64,000 bases of DNA from Aquitalea pelogenes (GCF_001515305.1 NZ_LNQV01000008.1:1-64000); one strand, 5' to 3'; numbered from the stretch's first letter, positions 43,593 to 52,958 are shown. Translations and numbers: made by a program. Notes: generated by a model not told the origin, from the letters alone.

Positions 43593-43776
43593 AACCGTGG
43601 CACATCCTGTAATCCGGGATGTTGTTGCTGGTGTGGCCAGAATCCGTGTCAGTGGCGAAGCAGGGCGGATAATCAATCGTGACCGTTGAATATCCGGGCG
43701 GCACGGGGTAGTCTCTGCAGCCGTCCCGTTACTGCCGTGCAGATGGCTGCAGGCAAGGGATGAACAGGAGACAGCA

Positions 43777-43944
43777 ATGCGAGTACAGGCAAATCCGGCC
43801 GATATCGGTCGTTGTGGCTGTGGCCGGCGCGACTATTGTGATGGTAGCCATGGCCTGACCGAAGAGCAGTGGCAGGCCCGGCTGGCCGAAGAGCAAAAGC
43901 AGGCAGACGAGCAAGCCGCTGCTGCGGACTTTGGCGACGATTGA
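43777..43944 (+). CDS. Small CDGSH-type iron-sulfur protein (55 aa)
   Basis: A 55-residue protein with AGGAG six bases before its ATG. It contains RCGCGRRDYCDGSHGL: three cysteines and the His of a CDGSH 2Fe-2S site. The spacing between the second and third Cys is five residues, shorter than the eight of mitoNEET-type proteins. The C-terminal half is a Gln/Ala/Glu helix. It stands alone between the potF-like gene and a bidirectional terminator. Cluster binding is inferred. Confidence 0.65.
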   Translation: MRVQANPADIGRCGCGRRDYCDGSHGLTEEQWQARLAEEQKQADEQAAAADFGDD

Positions 43945-43977
43945 AGCCAGTCTGACAGGCCTTGCTCAGTCAAGCAC

Positions 43978-44014
43978 AAACAGCCCGCACATCCGGCAGG
44001 ATGGCGGGCTGTTT
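43978..44014. terminator. Bidirectional terminator
   Basis: AAACAGCCCGC and GCGGGCTGTTT form a perfect 11-bp stem between the convergent CDGSH and phasin genes. Confidence 0.8.
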
Positions 44015-44028
44015 GCTTGGGTGAAAGC

Positions 44029-44421
44029 TTATTTCTTTTTGTCGCCAGTATTGGCCGGGGGTTGCAGGTAGCTGGCCATGCCTTGCAAGGAGTTTTGCAT
44101 GCTGGAGAGATGTTCCAGAGCCAGGCCTTGCAAGTCTTCCTGTGCCTTGGACAGGATGCCGCAAAATTCGCCAGAGCACTCCATGGCGCGGTTGGCATTG
44201 GCTTTGGCCAGGTCGCTGATCTGGCTGATGGCTTCTTGTGGCGTGCTGGCCTGGCTCAGCGCGTGCAGTGACTTGGCGTAAGTATCCAGATGCTCGCGGC
44301 TGGTGCTGATCTGGAAATTGACCAGTTGTTCGACGTTGTTCATCGAGACTTGCAGGAATTTCAGCGTGATATCCACGCCGGCAGTCTGATTTGGCTGGGT
44401 AGACTTGTCGTTGGATGACAT
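44029..44421 (-). CDS. Phasin family protein
   Basis: A 130-aa helical protein of the phasin type, which coats PHA granules: QLVNFQISTSREHLDTYAKS, then ASTPQEAISQISDLAKANAN and a Lys-rich end (DKKK). The amphipathic helices and the lack of other motifs fit. The cognate synthase phaC is at 14456-16186. Start MSSNDKST at 44421 with AAGGAG upstream; single gene. Confidence 0.8.
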   Translation of the reverse strand: MSSNDKSTQPNQTAGVDITLKFLQVSMNNVEQLVNFQISTSREHLDTYAKSLHALSQASTPQEAISQISDLAKANANRAMECSGEFCGILSKAQEDLQGLALEHLSSMQNSLQGMASYLQPPANTGDKKK

Positions 44422-44575
44422 GGTGCTTCTCCTTGGGGACTGGACGGTAGCGGGGAAGGGCAGTTGTTGCGCGTGCAACAGCTGCTTGGAGTCATCTTCC
44501 CGCTAATCGTTCAGCATTTTCCCTGTCCAAGAGGAGTGGCCGACAGGGGGCGGCACGAGCACGGTCAATGCTGTT

Positions 44576-46525
44576 TCACCCCAGGGCGCGGGCAATGAAG
44601 TTGCGTGGCACGCGTGGCTTGGGTACCCGGCCACTAAACCAGTTGCGTACGTCCTGATCCAGCCCGATGCCGTGCATGAAGTTGTACAAGGCCTTGTTGA
44701 GCGCCTTGCCCATGGCGTCGTGATCGGTGCCGGTAGGGTCGATGAAGCCGACATCGTTCTTGGCGAAGCTGACCGGCGGCAAGGGTTGCAGGGTGACGCC
44801 GTATTCTTCCGGGTTCTGGCCTACCGGCGAATGCACGGTGCAGGCAAAGCGGTGGAAGAAGCCGGACTGGATGCAGCCGGTATCAAACAGCTGGCGTACG
44901 TATTCCAGTGCATCCACCGTGTCCTGCACCGTCTGGGTGGGGAAGCCGTACATCAGGTAGGCATGCACCAGCACGCCTGCTTCGGTAAAGCTTTGCGTCA
45001 CCCGCGCCACCTGTTCCACCGACACGCCTTTTTTCATCAGCTTGAGCAGGCGGTCCGAGGCCACTTCCAGCCCGCCGGAAATGGCGATGCAGCCACTTTC
45101 TGCCAGCAACTGGCACAGCTCCGGCGTGAAGGATTTCTCGAAGCGGATATTGCCCCACCAGGAAATGGACACATTGCGGCGCAGCAGTTCTTCGGCCAGC
45201 GCGCGCAGCATCTTGGGTGGTGCGGCCTCGTCGACAAAATGGAAGCCGGTCTGGCCGGTTTCGGCAATGATGGCCTCGATACGGTCCACCAGCGTGCTGG
45301 CGGAGGCGGTTTCGTAACGCGAGATGTAGTCCAGTGTCACGTCGCAGAAGCTGCATTTTTTCCAGTAGCAGCCATGTGCCACGGTCAGCTTGTTCCAGCG
45401 CCCGTCGCTCCACAGCCGGTGCATGGGGTTCAGCATGTCGAGCAAGGACAGGTAGCGGTCGATGGGCAGACCGTCCCAGGTGGGGGTGCCGACTTCCTCG
45501 AAGGGGATGTCGGCTTCCATCATGTTGATGTAGCGGACCTCGCCGCCTTCGCGCACGAAGGTGCGTACCAGGCGCGATACCGAACGCTTGCCTTGCAGGT
45601 GTTCCAGCAGGGCCAGCAGCGGTTTTTCGCCATCGTCCAGCGTGATGAAGTCGAAGTAATCGAATACCCGTGCTTCTTTGAGTTCGCGCAGCTCGGTATT
45701 GACGAAGCCGCCGCCCAGCACGGTGCGGATGGCCGGCCAGCGCGCCTTGATGGTCTGGGCGATGCGGAAGGCAGCATATACCGAGCCGGGGAAGGGCACC
45801 GACAGCAGCACGATGTCCGGCTGATGCCGGGCAATGGCTTCTTCCACCAGCTGTTGCAGGGTGTCGTCCACCAGCGTGGGTTTGCCGGCCAGCGCCCGTG
45901 CCAGCGGGTCGAAGGTGGGCTGGCTCATGGCCAGCGATTCGGCATAGCGCACGAATTCAAAACGCTCATCCACCGCTTCGCGCAGCACGTCGGCAATGTC
46001 ATTCAGGTAGAGCGTGGCCAGATGGCGGGCGCGGTCCTGCTGACCCAGTGCACCAAAAGCCCAGGCTAGCGGGTCGCCGCCATAGGGGTCGTCCGGGTCC
46101 ACATACACTTCCAGCGCGGCAAAACGCTCGCCCTCTGGCAGGAAATTACGGCCGCAGATGCGGTGCGCCACGGTGGAGTCACGCCCTTGCAAAAAGGCAA
46201 TGACCGGGCCGATGGTGGCCAGGTAGCGCTCGAACTGGCCGACAAAGCTGTGCAGCTGTGCACTGCGTTTTTTCGGCGGAATGGTGTCAAGCTGCTGGCG
46301 CACGGCTTGCAGGCCACTTGCCGAAAACAGTCGCAATACCAGCTGCAAGGCCAGGTCTTCCTGAAAGGCGGTGACCTGGCGCGAGCGCAGAAAGCCGGTG
46401 ATATAGGCGGTGGACGGATAGGGCGTGTTCAGCTGCGTCATCGGCGGAATGAGCGACAACACGCGTGGCGACGCATTGGCTGTGGACGTCTGCATGGGGG
46501 TGGTATTCAACTGCATGGCTTTCAT
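44576..46525 (-). CDS. B12-binding domain radical SAM protein
   Basis: A roughly 649-aa protein. A B12-binding-like domain occupies about residues 160-330 (QPDIVLLSVPFPGS, IRTVLGGGFVNTELREL). The radical SAM domain follows with the cluster motif HGCYWKKCSFCD, spacing C-x4-C-x2-C instead of the usual C-x3-C-x2-C, then DEAAPPKMLRALAEEL and ISGGLEVASDRLL. Such enzymes often methylate or rearrange unactivated carbons; the substrate is unknown. The start at 46525 (MKAMQLN) lacks a strong ribosome binding site; MQLNTT nine bases later is possible. A thioredoxin gene ends 49 bp upstream on the same strand. Confidence 0.82.
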   Translation of the reverse strand: MKAMQLNTTPMQTSTANASPRVLSLIPPMTQLNTPYPSTAYITGFLRSRQVTAFQEDLALQLVLRLFSASGLQAVRQQLDTIPPKKRSAQLHSFVGQFERYLATIGPVIAFLQGRDSTVAHRICGRNFLPEGERFAALEVYVDPDDPYGGDPLAWAFGALGQQDRARHLATLYLNDIADVLREAVDERFEFVRYAESLAMSQPTFDPLARALAGKPTLVDDTLQQLVEEAIARHQPDIVLLSVPFPGSVYAAFRIAQTIKARWPAIRTVLGGGFVNTELRELKEARVFDYFDFITLDDGEKPLLALLEHLQGKRSVSRLVRTFVREGGEVRYINMMEADIPFEEVGTPTWDGLPIDRYLSLLDMLNPMHRLWSDGRWNKLTVAHGCYWKKCSFCDVTLDYISRYETASASTLVDRIEAIIAETGQTGFHFVDEAAPPKMLRALAEELLRRNVSISWWGNIRFEKSFTPELCQLLAESGCIAISGGLEVASDRLLKLMKKGVSVEQVARVTQSFTEAGVLVHAYLMYGFPTQTVQDTVDALEYVRQLFDTGCIQSGFFHRFACTVHSPVGQNPEEYGVTLQPLPPVSFAKNDVGFIDPTGTDHDAMGKALNKALYNFMHGIGLDQDVRNWFSGRVPKPRVPRNFIARALG

Positions 46526-46574
46526 TGATTGCTGCGGCCCGCCGCAGATGGGGCTTGGCGGCGACGGGCGGTAT

Positions 46575-46922
46575 TCAGGATGTGCGCGGCGCGGCGGGCA
46601 GGCTGGCCAGTAATTGCTGGATCGCCTGCAGGCTGTCGGGCCGTACCAGTCGGGCAACTTCCTGTCCGTCTTGCAACAGCACCAGCGTGGGCCACAGCTT
46701 GACCCGGAAGCTGCGGCCGAGGCGACGGCCTTTGCCGTCTTCTATCTTCAGGTGGGGCAAGTCCTGGTACTGCTGCATGGCGCTGGCCAGCAATGGTTGC
46801 GCCGCCTGACAGTACTGGCACCAGGGTGCACCGAATTCCAGCAGCAGCGGACCGGGCTGCGTCGCCAGCTGTTCGGCGCCGGGTTCTTGATCCTGTGGGC
46901 TGAAGCTGCTGCAAAAGGCCAT
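46575..46922 (-). CDS. Thioredoxin-family protein
   Basis: A 115-aa cytoplasmic thioredoxin-fold protein with the active site APWCQYCQAA (CxxC near residues 35-38) and the cis-Pro in KLWPTLVLLQDG. AGGAG lies six bases before the ATG at 46922. It precedes the radical SAM gene and may serve as its reductant or be an unrelated neighbour. Confidence 0.85.
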   Translation of the reverse strand: MAFCSSFSPQDQEPGAEQLATQPGPLLLEFGAPWCQYCQAAQPLLASAMQQYQDLPHLKIEDGKGRRLGRSFRVKLWPTLVLLQDGQEVARLVRPDSLQAIQQLLASLPAAPRTS

Positions 46923-47025
46923 GGCGGGCTCCTGTCGGCAAAGGCAGCAGAGGATAACACTGTTGGGCAAAAACGCCCGGCTTCCTTGTGCAGAAAGACG
47001 GGCCGGTTGCTGTCATGCGACAGGC

Positions 47026-48183
47026 TCAGCGGCTGGCGAGCTGGCTGCCAAGGCGTGATAAAAACGCATCGCAGGCGGCCAGTTGCTCCAATGCCAGCCA
47101 TTCGTCCGGCTGGTGCGCCTGGGCGATGTCGCCGGGGCCGCACACCACGGTGGGAATGCCGCAACGTTCGGCAAACAGCCCGCCTTCGGTGCCAAAGGCA
47201 ATCTTGCGTGGCGGGGTGTGGTCGTTCAGCAGATCCTGCACAAAGCGCACGACGTGGGCATCCGGCGGAGTGAGCAAACCCGGATAGCTGGTTTTTTCCG
47301 TGAAGCCAAAACCGCAGTCGGGGTCCACCGCCTGCATTTCCGGCTGTAGCACCTGCAGGGCATGATTGCGGATGGCGTCCAGCAGGCTTTGCGGCGGGTC
47401 TTCCGGCAAATGGCGGATTTCAAAGTCGAACTGGCAGTGCGCGGGGATGATGTTCAGCGCGGTGCCGCCTTGCATGGTGCCGACGTGCAGGGTGCTGTAA
47501 GGCACTTCGTACAGCGGATCGAACGGGCCGTGCTGACGTCGCTGCCGGGCCAGGCTGCGGATGAAGCTGACCAGTTCGGCAGCGTATTCCACCGCGTTCA
47601 CCCCGGCCGTCGGGTTGCTGGAATGGCCTTCGTGCCCCCGCGCTGTCACCCGCCAGGCAGTCTTGCCCTTGTGGGCGGCCACCAGCTTCATTTGTGTCGG
47701 TTCGCCAATGATGCCCATGGCAGGTAGGACCGGCAGCCCGCCCAGCACTTCCAGCAAGCGGCGCACGCCGATGCAGCCGATTTCCTCATCGTAAGTGAAG
47801 GCCAGGTGCACCGGCGTGTGCAGCTGGCTTTGCGCCAGTTGCGGTACCTGGGCCAGCACACTGGCAAGAAAGCCTTTCATGTCAGCCGTGCCGCGGCCAT
47901 AGGCCCGCTCGTCGCGGATATCCAGCTGGAACGGGTCGCTATGCCATGTCTGGCCATCTACCGGTACCACATCGGTGTGGCCGGCCAGCATCACGCCGGG
48001 GCGGTCGGTGGGGCCGATGGTGGCGTACAGATTGGCCTTGCTGCCGTCTTCGTTTTCCACGATGTGGCTGCTGATGCCATAGCCAGCCAGGTAGTTTTTG
48101 ACAAAGCGGATCAGCTGCAGATTGCTCAGCCGGCTGGTGGTGTCAAAACCGGTCAGCGTGTTGAGCAGGGTAAGGGATTCCAT
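47026..48183 (-). CDS. argE: Acetylornithine deacetylase (M20 family)
   Basis: Zinc amidohydrolase releasing ornithine from N-acetylornithine. The 385-aa protein shows the M20 motifs GHTDVVPVDGQ, GRGTADMKGF, YDEEIGCIG (catalytic Glu) and GEPTQMK, with dimerisation domain ARGHEGHSSNP. I chose the ATG at 48183 (MESLTLLN) because GGAAAG lies seven bases upstream; an in-frame ATG at 48198 is the alternative. A related M20 activity is possible. Divergent from a LysR gene. Confidence 0.88.
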   Translation of the reverse strand: MESLTLLNTLTGFDTTSRLSNLQLIRFVKNYLAGYGISSHIVENEDGSKANLYATIGPTDRPGVMLAGHTDVVPVDGQTWHSDPFQLDIRDERAYGRGTADMKGFLASVLAQVPQLAQSQLHTPVHLAFTYDEEIGCIGVRRLLEVLGGLPVLPAMGIIGEPTQMKLVAAHKGKTAWRVTARGHEGHSSNPTAGVNAVEYAAELVSFIRSLARQRRQHGPFDPLYEVPYSTLHVGTMQGGTALNIIPAHCQFDFEIRHLPEDPPQSLLDAIRNHALQVLQPEMQAVDPDCGFGFTEKTSYPGLLTPPDAHVVRFVQDLLNDHTPPRKIAFGTEGGLFAERCGIPTVVCGPGDIAQAHQPDEWLALEQLAACDAFLSRLGSQLASR

Positions 48184-48405
48184 CAAACGTCTTTCCATGA
48201 AACCGCAGCATGCGGTGTGGCGGCCAGGCAAGGGCCGTGCGTCAGTTTACACCCCGGCCATGCCGATTGCGGCGGCCGGGCATTGTTTTTGCGTTACGCC
48301 TTGGGCAAGGCAGCTTGCGTGGTGTGTCGGTTGACAAGGCGAATCTAGCTTGCGACATTGAATACCGAAAATATTATTATTTTTTCTGCTGGATAGATAA
48401 ATATT

Positions 48406-49308
48406 ATGCAATATACCCTGCGGCAGCTGGCTTATCTGGTGGCGGTGGCCGACCACGGCAGTGTCACTGCGGCAGCCAATGCCCTGTACACCTCGCAGCC
48501 GGGGATCTCCAGCGCCATCGCCCAGCTGGAAGAGCAGTTCGGCCTGCAGTTTTTCATTCGCCACCATGCCAAGGGCGTGTCGCTGACGCCCGCCGGGCAA
48601 AGCTTTGTCGCGGCAGCGCGCAACCTGCTGGCGCATGCGGACGACCTCAGCCTGCATGCCAGCGCATTGAGCCAGTCCTTGCAGGGTGAGTTGCAGCTGG
48701 GCTGCTTCACCACCATTGCGCCCTTGTTTCTGCCGCGCCTGCTGGCTGCCATGCGCGAGTCCTACCCCGATATCACGGTACAGCTGCACGAGGGTGATAC
48801 CGGCCAGTTGCAGCAGGCACTGCTCAGCGGGAAAACCGAGCTGGCCTTGCTGTACGACCTGGATCTGGCACCCAGCCTGTACCGGCAGACGCTGCAAACC
48901 GTCTTGCCTTACGCCGTGCTGCCGGCCAATCACCCGCTGGCCACGCAAACGGCGGTGTCACTGCATGATCTGGCCGATTTGCCCATGGTGTTGCTGGATT
49001 TGCCACACAGTCGCGAGTATTTCCTGTCGGTATTTCGTCTGCACAATCTGGAGGCACGGGTGCGCCACAAGACAGTGAGTTTTGAACTGGTGCGTGGCCT
49101 GGTGGCGGCAGGCAACGGCTATGCGCTGCTGAATCTGCGCCCGCAAACCCGGCAGTCCTATGCTGGCGATGCCCTGGTGTACCTGCCGATTGTGGAGGAT
49201 GTGCCTGCGCTGAATATCGTGCTGGCGTGGCCGCAAGAGCTGCGCCTGACACGCCGCGCCGAGGCCTTTGTCTCGCTGTGCGAGCAGAGCATCAGCCGTT
49301 TGGGTTGA
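48406..49308 (+). CDS. LysR-family transcriptional regulator
   Basis: A 300-aa LTTR: MQYTLRQLAYLVAVADHGSV, then GISSAIAQLEEQFGLQFFIR, then an effector domain (GCFTTIAPLFLPRLLAAM). It lies between divergent argE and the downstream solute-binding protein at 49437 (128 bp), so it may control either. Confidence 0.87.
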   Translation: MQYTLRQLAYLVAVADHGSVTAAANALYTSQPGISSAIAQLEEQFGLQFFIRHHAKGVSLTPAGQSFVAAARNLLAHADDLSLHASALSQSLQGELQLGCFTTIAPLFLPRLLAAMRESYPDITVQLHEGDTGQLQQALLSGKTELALLYDLDLAPSLYRQTLQTVLPYAVLPANHPLATQTAVSLHDLADLPMVLLDLPHSREYFLSVFRLHNLEARVRHKTVSFELVRGLVAAGNGYALLNLRPQTRQSYAGDALVYLPIVEDVPALNIVLAWPQELRLTRRAEAFVSLCEQSISRLG

Positions 49309-49436
49309 GCGCGGTTTTGGTGCATCGCAAAAACCGATGCAGTTGACAAGGTAAAGCTATTTTACCAATGCCCCGGGCTGTCCCTACAGTGTGCTTGCAG
49401 CCGCCCACCTGGCTGAGTCTCCTGTAAGGATTTGCC

Positions 49437-50480
49437 ATGCCCACATTCAAGCATTGTCGTGTTGCAGCCGTACTGGGCTGCGTATTGCTGAGCGCTGCCG
49501 CCCAGGCTACCGAACTGACCGTGGTGTCGTTTGGTGGTGCCAACAAGGAAGCCCAGCAAAAAGCCTACTACCAGCCCTTTGCCGCCAGCAGCGGCATCAA
49601 GGTGGTGAGTGGCGATTACAACGGTGAAATGGCACGGGTGCGTGCCATGGTAGACAGCAAGCGGGTGAGCTGGGACGTGCTGGATGTCGAATCGCCAGAC
49701 CTGCTGCGCGGCTGTGATGAAGGCATGTTCGAAAAGCTGGACTACCGCCGCATCATCAAGCCTGCAGAACTGCTGCCCGGTGCCGCCCAGGCCTGTGGCA
49801 TGGCAGCCTACGCCTGGAGTACGGTGCTGGCCTATAACAGCGACAAGCTGAAGACCGCCCCGCGTTCCTGGGCGGATTTCTGGGACGTGAAGAAATACCC
49901 CGGCAAGCGCGCCTTGCGCAAAGGGGCCAAGTACACGCTGGAAATTGCCCTGATGGCAGACGGGGTGGCACCGCATGATGTGTACAAGGTGCTTAATACC
50001 CCGGCGGGGTTGAATCGTGCCTTTGCCAAGCTCGACCAGCTCAAGCCCTATATCCAGTGGTGGGAAGCCGGTGCCCAGCCCGCGCAGTATCTGGCCGCTG
50101 GCGATGTGGTGATGAGTTCGGCCTATAACGGGCGCATCAGCGCGGCGCAGAAGGAAGGCGGTAAACAGCTGCAAATGGTGTGGAACGGCAATATCTACGA
50201 TTACGACTACTGGACCATCCCCAAGGGCAGCGCCAATCTGGATGCCGCCTACAAGTTCCTGGCCTTTGTCAGCCAGCCGGGAGCGCAGGCTGAATACGTG
50301 AAGGGCATCAGCTATGGGGTGAGTCACCGCAAGGCGCCAGCGCTGATCGACAAGGGCCTGCTGGGCAATCTGCCTACCGCACCGCAAAACCTGAAGCAGG
50401 GCGTGGCGATAGACAGCAGCTTCTGGGTGGATCACGGCGAAAACCTGGAGCAGCGTTTCAACGCCTGGGCGGCGCGCTAA
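49437..50480 (+). CDS. ABC transporter solute-binding protein, polyamine type (PotD/PotF family)
   Basis: A 347-aa periplasmic protein with signal peptide RVAAVLGCVLLSAAAQATEL. The mature part has TVVSFGGANKEAQQKAYYQP, WDVLDVESPDLLRGCDEGMF, YWTIPKGSANLDAAYKF and DHGENLEQRFNAWAA, the layout of spermidine/putrescine-type (SBP_bac_8) receptors. The ligand is not certain. GTAAGGA precedes the ATG. No permease genes follow. Confidence 0.85.
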   Translation: MPTFKHCRVAAVLGCVLLSAAAQATELTVVSFGGANKEAQQKAYYQPFAASSGIKVVSGDYNGEMARVRAMVDSKRVSWDVLDVESPDLLRGCDEGMFEKLDYRRIIKPAELLPGAAQACGMAAYAWSTVLAYNSDKLKTAPRSWADFWDVKKYPGKRALRKGAKYTLEIALMADGVAPHDVYKVLNTPAGLNRAFAKLDQLKPYIQWWEAGAQPAQYLAAGDVVMSSAYNGRISAAQKEGGKQLQMVWNGNIYDYDYWTIPKGSANLDAAYKFLAFVSQPGAQAEYVKGISYGVSHRKAPALIDKGLLGNLPTAPQNLKQGVAIDSSFWVDHGENLEQRFNAWAAR

Positions 50481-50576
50481 ACGTGGTGGCCATGGCCGGG
50501 CAGCTGCATGGCCCGGCGCATGGCGAAAATCAGGGCAAGGGGCTTGCCAAATGGCATGACTCGTTTACAATGCAGC

Positions 50577-50746
50577 CCGTCATCAGGGAGTAGCCGCCCT
50601 CCGAATGCGAGAGGGACGTGTGTCAACAGACTTGCCGGTTCCGGCATGGCACACGTGGTCCGAGACTTGGCGAGACTTTTGACCGTAATGCTCTGCATGG
50701 CCGGGACGCATTGCGGTCACTCGTTTTCGCGTCCCGGCCATGGAGA
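50577..50746 (+). promoter_or_regulatory. yybP-ykoY manganese riboswitch
   Basis: The leader before the TMEM165 gene contains the yybP-ykoY signatures: CAGGGAGTAGCCGCCCTC (loop L1) near 50585, a GTGTGTCAACAGAC...GTCCGAGAC pairing region, and GGCGAGACTTTTGACCG near 50669-50685. It is followed by a 13-bp hairpin (50697-50741, ATGGCCGGGACGC with its complement) whose 3' arm abuts the ribosome binding site GGAGA (50742-50746). Mn2+ binding to the aptamer is expected to free expression of the exporter. Confidence 0.85.
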
Positions 50747-50753
50747 ACACTTG

Positions 50754-51341
50754 ATGCAGTCTTTTCTGGTATCCACCGGTGTAGTAGCCCTGGCCGAAAT
50801 CGGCGACAAGACCCAACTGCTTTCCCTGATTCTGGCCGCGCGTTACCGCAAGCCTGTTCCCATCATTCTTGGCATTTTGCTGGCCACGCTGGTCAATCAT
50901 GCCGGTGCCGGTGGTGTGGGGGCCTGGCTGTCCACCGCACTCAGTCCCAATATCCTTAACTGGACTGTGGTTGCTTCCTTTGCCCTGATGGCTGGCTGGA
51001 TTTTGATTCCGGACAAGCTGGATGAAGGCGAAATCGTCATGCCCAAGCGCCAGATGGGCGTGTTTGCCACCACCGTGTTTGCCTTTTTCCTGGCAGAAAT
51101 GGGCGACAAGACCCAGGTGGTGACCATTGCGCTGGCGGCGCGTTTTCATGACTTCCTGCCGGTGGTGGCTGGCACCACATTGGGCATGATGCTGGCCAAC
51201 GTGCCGGTCATCTACCTGGGTAGCCGCTTTGCCGACCGCCTGCCCACCAAGGCCGTGCATATTGTTGCATCGCTGATTTTTGTGGTGCTGGGGGCGCTGG
51301 CCTTGATGAATGCCATCAACGGCAACCAGTTGTTGGGTTGA
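50754..51341 (+). CDS. TMEM165/GDT1-family manganese exporter
   Basis: A 195-aa inner-membrane protein with six segments in two repeats, each with the family motif: AEIGDKTQLLSL near residue 14 and AEMGDKTQVVTIA near 118. Bacterial members export Mn2+. GGAGA lies seven bases before the ATG at 50754. The yybP-ykoY riboswitch in the leader supports manganese as the effector and substrate. Confidence 0.9.
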   Translation: MQSFLVSTGVVALAEIGDKTQLLSLILAARYRKPVPIILGILLATLVNHAGAGGVGAWLSTALSPNILNWTVVASFALMAGWILIPDKLDEGEIVMPKRQMGVFATTVFAFFLAEMGDKTQVVTIALAARFHDFLPVVAGTTLGMMLANVPVIYLGSRFADRLPTKAVHIVASLIFVVLGALALMNAINGNQLLG

Positions 51342-51361
51342 TTCTCCTGTCTTTACCAATA

Positions 51362-51397
51362 AAAAACGCCACCTCGGCAGGACCGGGTGGCGTTTTT
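51362..51397. terminator. Bidirectional terminator
   Basis: AAAAACGCCACC and GGTGGCGTTTTT form a perfect stem between the convergent Mn exporter and fliD genes. Confidence 0.88.
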
Positions 51398-51418
51398 CAT
51401 GGCGGGTGCCAAGCTATC

Positions 51419-52786
51419 TCAGGCCAGTAAGCCGGCGAGGTTGCTGGTGGATTGCTGCATTTGCGCCAACGTGGCATTCAGCGTGGTGTATTGCTGCAGA
51501 TAGGAAGCACGCAATGCGTCCAGATTGGTCTGGATTTCGGTCTGGTGGCTGGTTTCGTCGGTAATGCTCTGGTTCAGGTCGTTCTGTTTGGTCACCACGA
51601 TGCCGGTCGGCCCCAGCAGATTATTGATGGTGCTGTTGAAGCGGTCGGCAAAGCCGGTGCTGCTGCTGTTGCCAAACAGATTAGCCACTGCGCTTGGGTT
51701 GCTAGTCAGCGCCTTGTTGAAGGCGGTCTGGTCCAGTGCCAGCGTGCCGTCCTTTTGCAGGCTAATGCCCACTTGTGACAGATAGGCGAAGGACGTGGTG
51801 GCATCCACACCTGCCACCTGTGTCTGCAGAACCGACGATAGTTGGTCCTGGATGGATAGCAGCGAGTCATCGCCCTTCATGTCACCGCTGAATGCACTAT
51901 TCACCGTGCTGTGCACCTTGTTGTAGGCATCGACGAAGCCTTGCAGGGTGGTGGCAATGCCGGACGTATCCTGACTCATGCCGATGGTGACTTGTCCGGC
52001 TTTTTCCAGATTCACCGACGCGCCATTGATGACGCCGGTCAGGGTATTGCTGCTGGATGACACATTGACGCCATTGACCGTGAGCAGGGCATCGCTGGCG
52101 GCAAACGACTCGGTGGCCGCCGTGCTGCTTTGTTGCAGGCCGGCCAGGGTGTTGCCGCTGGTATTGCCGCTGTCAGTACCGCCGGATGTCACGCTGAAGG
52201 CATTGGCCGAGCCGGAATTGGCCGAAGCAATCACCAGCGAATAATTGCCGTTGTACTGCACGATGGAAGCATTGACCCCGGCATTGGCTGAATTGATGGC
52301 GTCCGAGATGTTCTGCAGGCTTTCACCGCCGCTGCCACCATTGTTCAGTTTTACCGTGGTGCTGGTGCCGGCCACGCTGAAAGTGAGCGAGGAGGGCACG
52401 CCGCTGATGGCGGTGGTAGCGCTGGTAATGGGCTGGCCGCTGCTGTTTTCATCGAATACCAGCTGGCGGGACTGTGCCAGCTTGCTCACATTCAACTGGT
52501 AACTGCCGGCAATGCCGCCGGTGCTGGTGGTGACCGAGGCAATGGTGCTGTCGGAGCTTGTCGCCTTGAAACTTTGCAGGAAGGCACCGGACGACAGGCT
52601 GCTGACCGAGGTTTGCAGCGCGGACAGGGCAGAGCTGATCTGGCCCATGTCGCTCAGCTCGGTCTTGTAGGTGGAAACCTTGTTCTGGCTGTCGGTCAGT
52701 GGCTGCTGTTCCACGCTCATCAGCTGGCTGACGATGGACTGTACGTCGAGCGGACCGGCGGTGGTGGTGATGGATGCTGAACTCAT
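51419..52786 (-). CDS. fliD: Flagellar filament capping protein FliD, intact copy
   Basis: Extracellular cap under which flagellin subunits assemble, and adhesin in some species. The 455-aa protein starts MSSASITTTAGPLDVQSIVS (FliD_N), has a low-complexity Ser/Thr/Gly D2-D3 region and the FliD_C part (LQGFVDAYNKVHSTVNSAF, LDQTAFNKALTSNPSAVANLF), ending NATLAQMQQSTSNLAGLLA. AAGGAG precedes the ATG at 52786. A second, frameshifted copy lies 172 bp upstream on the same strand. No flagellin, fliS or other flagellar gene is in the window. Confidence 0.92.
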   Translation of the reverse strand: MSSASITTTAGPLDVQSIVSQLMSVEQQPLTDSQNKVSTYKTELSDMGQISSALSALQTSVSSLSSGAFLQSFKATSSDSTIASVTTSTGGIAGSYQLNVSKLAQSRQLVFDENSSGQPITSATTAISGVPSSLTFSVAGTSTTVKLNNGGSGGESLQNISDAINSANAGVNASIVQYNGNYSLVIASANSGSANAFSVTSGGTDSGNTSGNTLAGLQQSSTAATESFAASDALLTVNGVNVSSSSNTLTGVINGASVNLEKAGQVTIGMSQDTSGIATTLQGFVDAYNKVHSTVNSAFSGDMKGDDSLLSIQDQLSSVLQTQVAGVDATTSFAYLSQVGISLQKDGTLALDQTAFNKALTSNPSAVANLFGNSSSTGFADRFNSTINNLLGPTGIVVTKQNDLNQSITDETSHQTEIQTNLDALRASYLQQYTTLNATLAQMQQSTSNLAGLLA

Positions 52787-52958
52787 GATGTTCTCCTTGC
52801 TGTCCGCCATCGGGCAGACAGGCCATGGCTGGCTCTGTCTGCATTATCGGGCGGATGCAGGGAGGTCTTGATGGCAAACCCCGGTTAAAAGATGTTGCCA
52901 ACTGTGAAGTCCGTCACACATTGTCAAACAACCGGCTGACGCGTGAGCGTGGCCGGGA

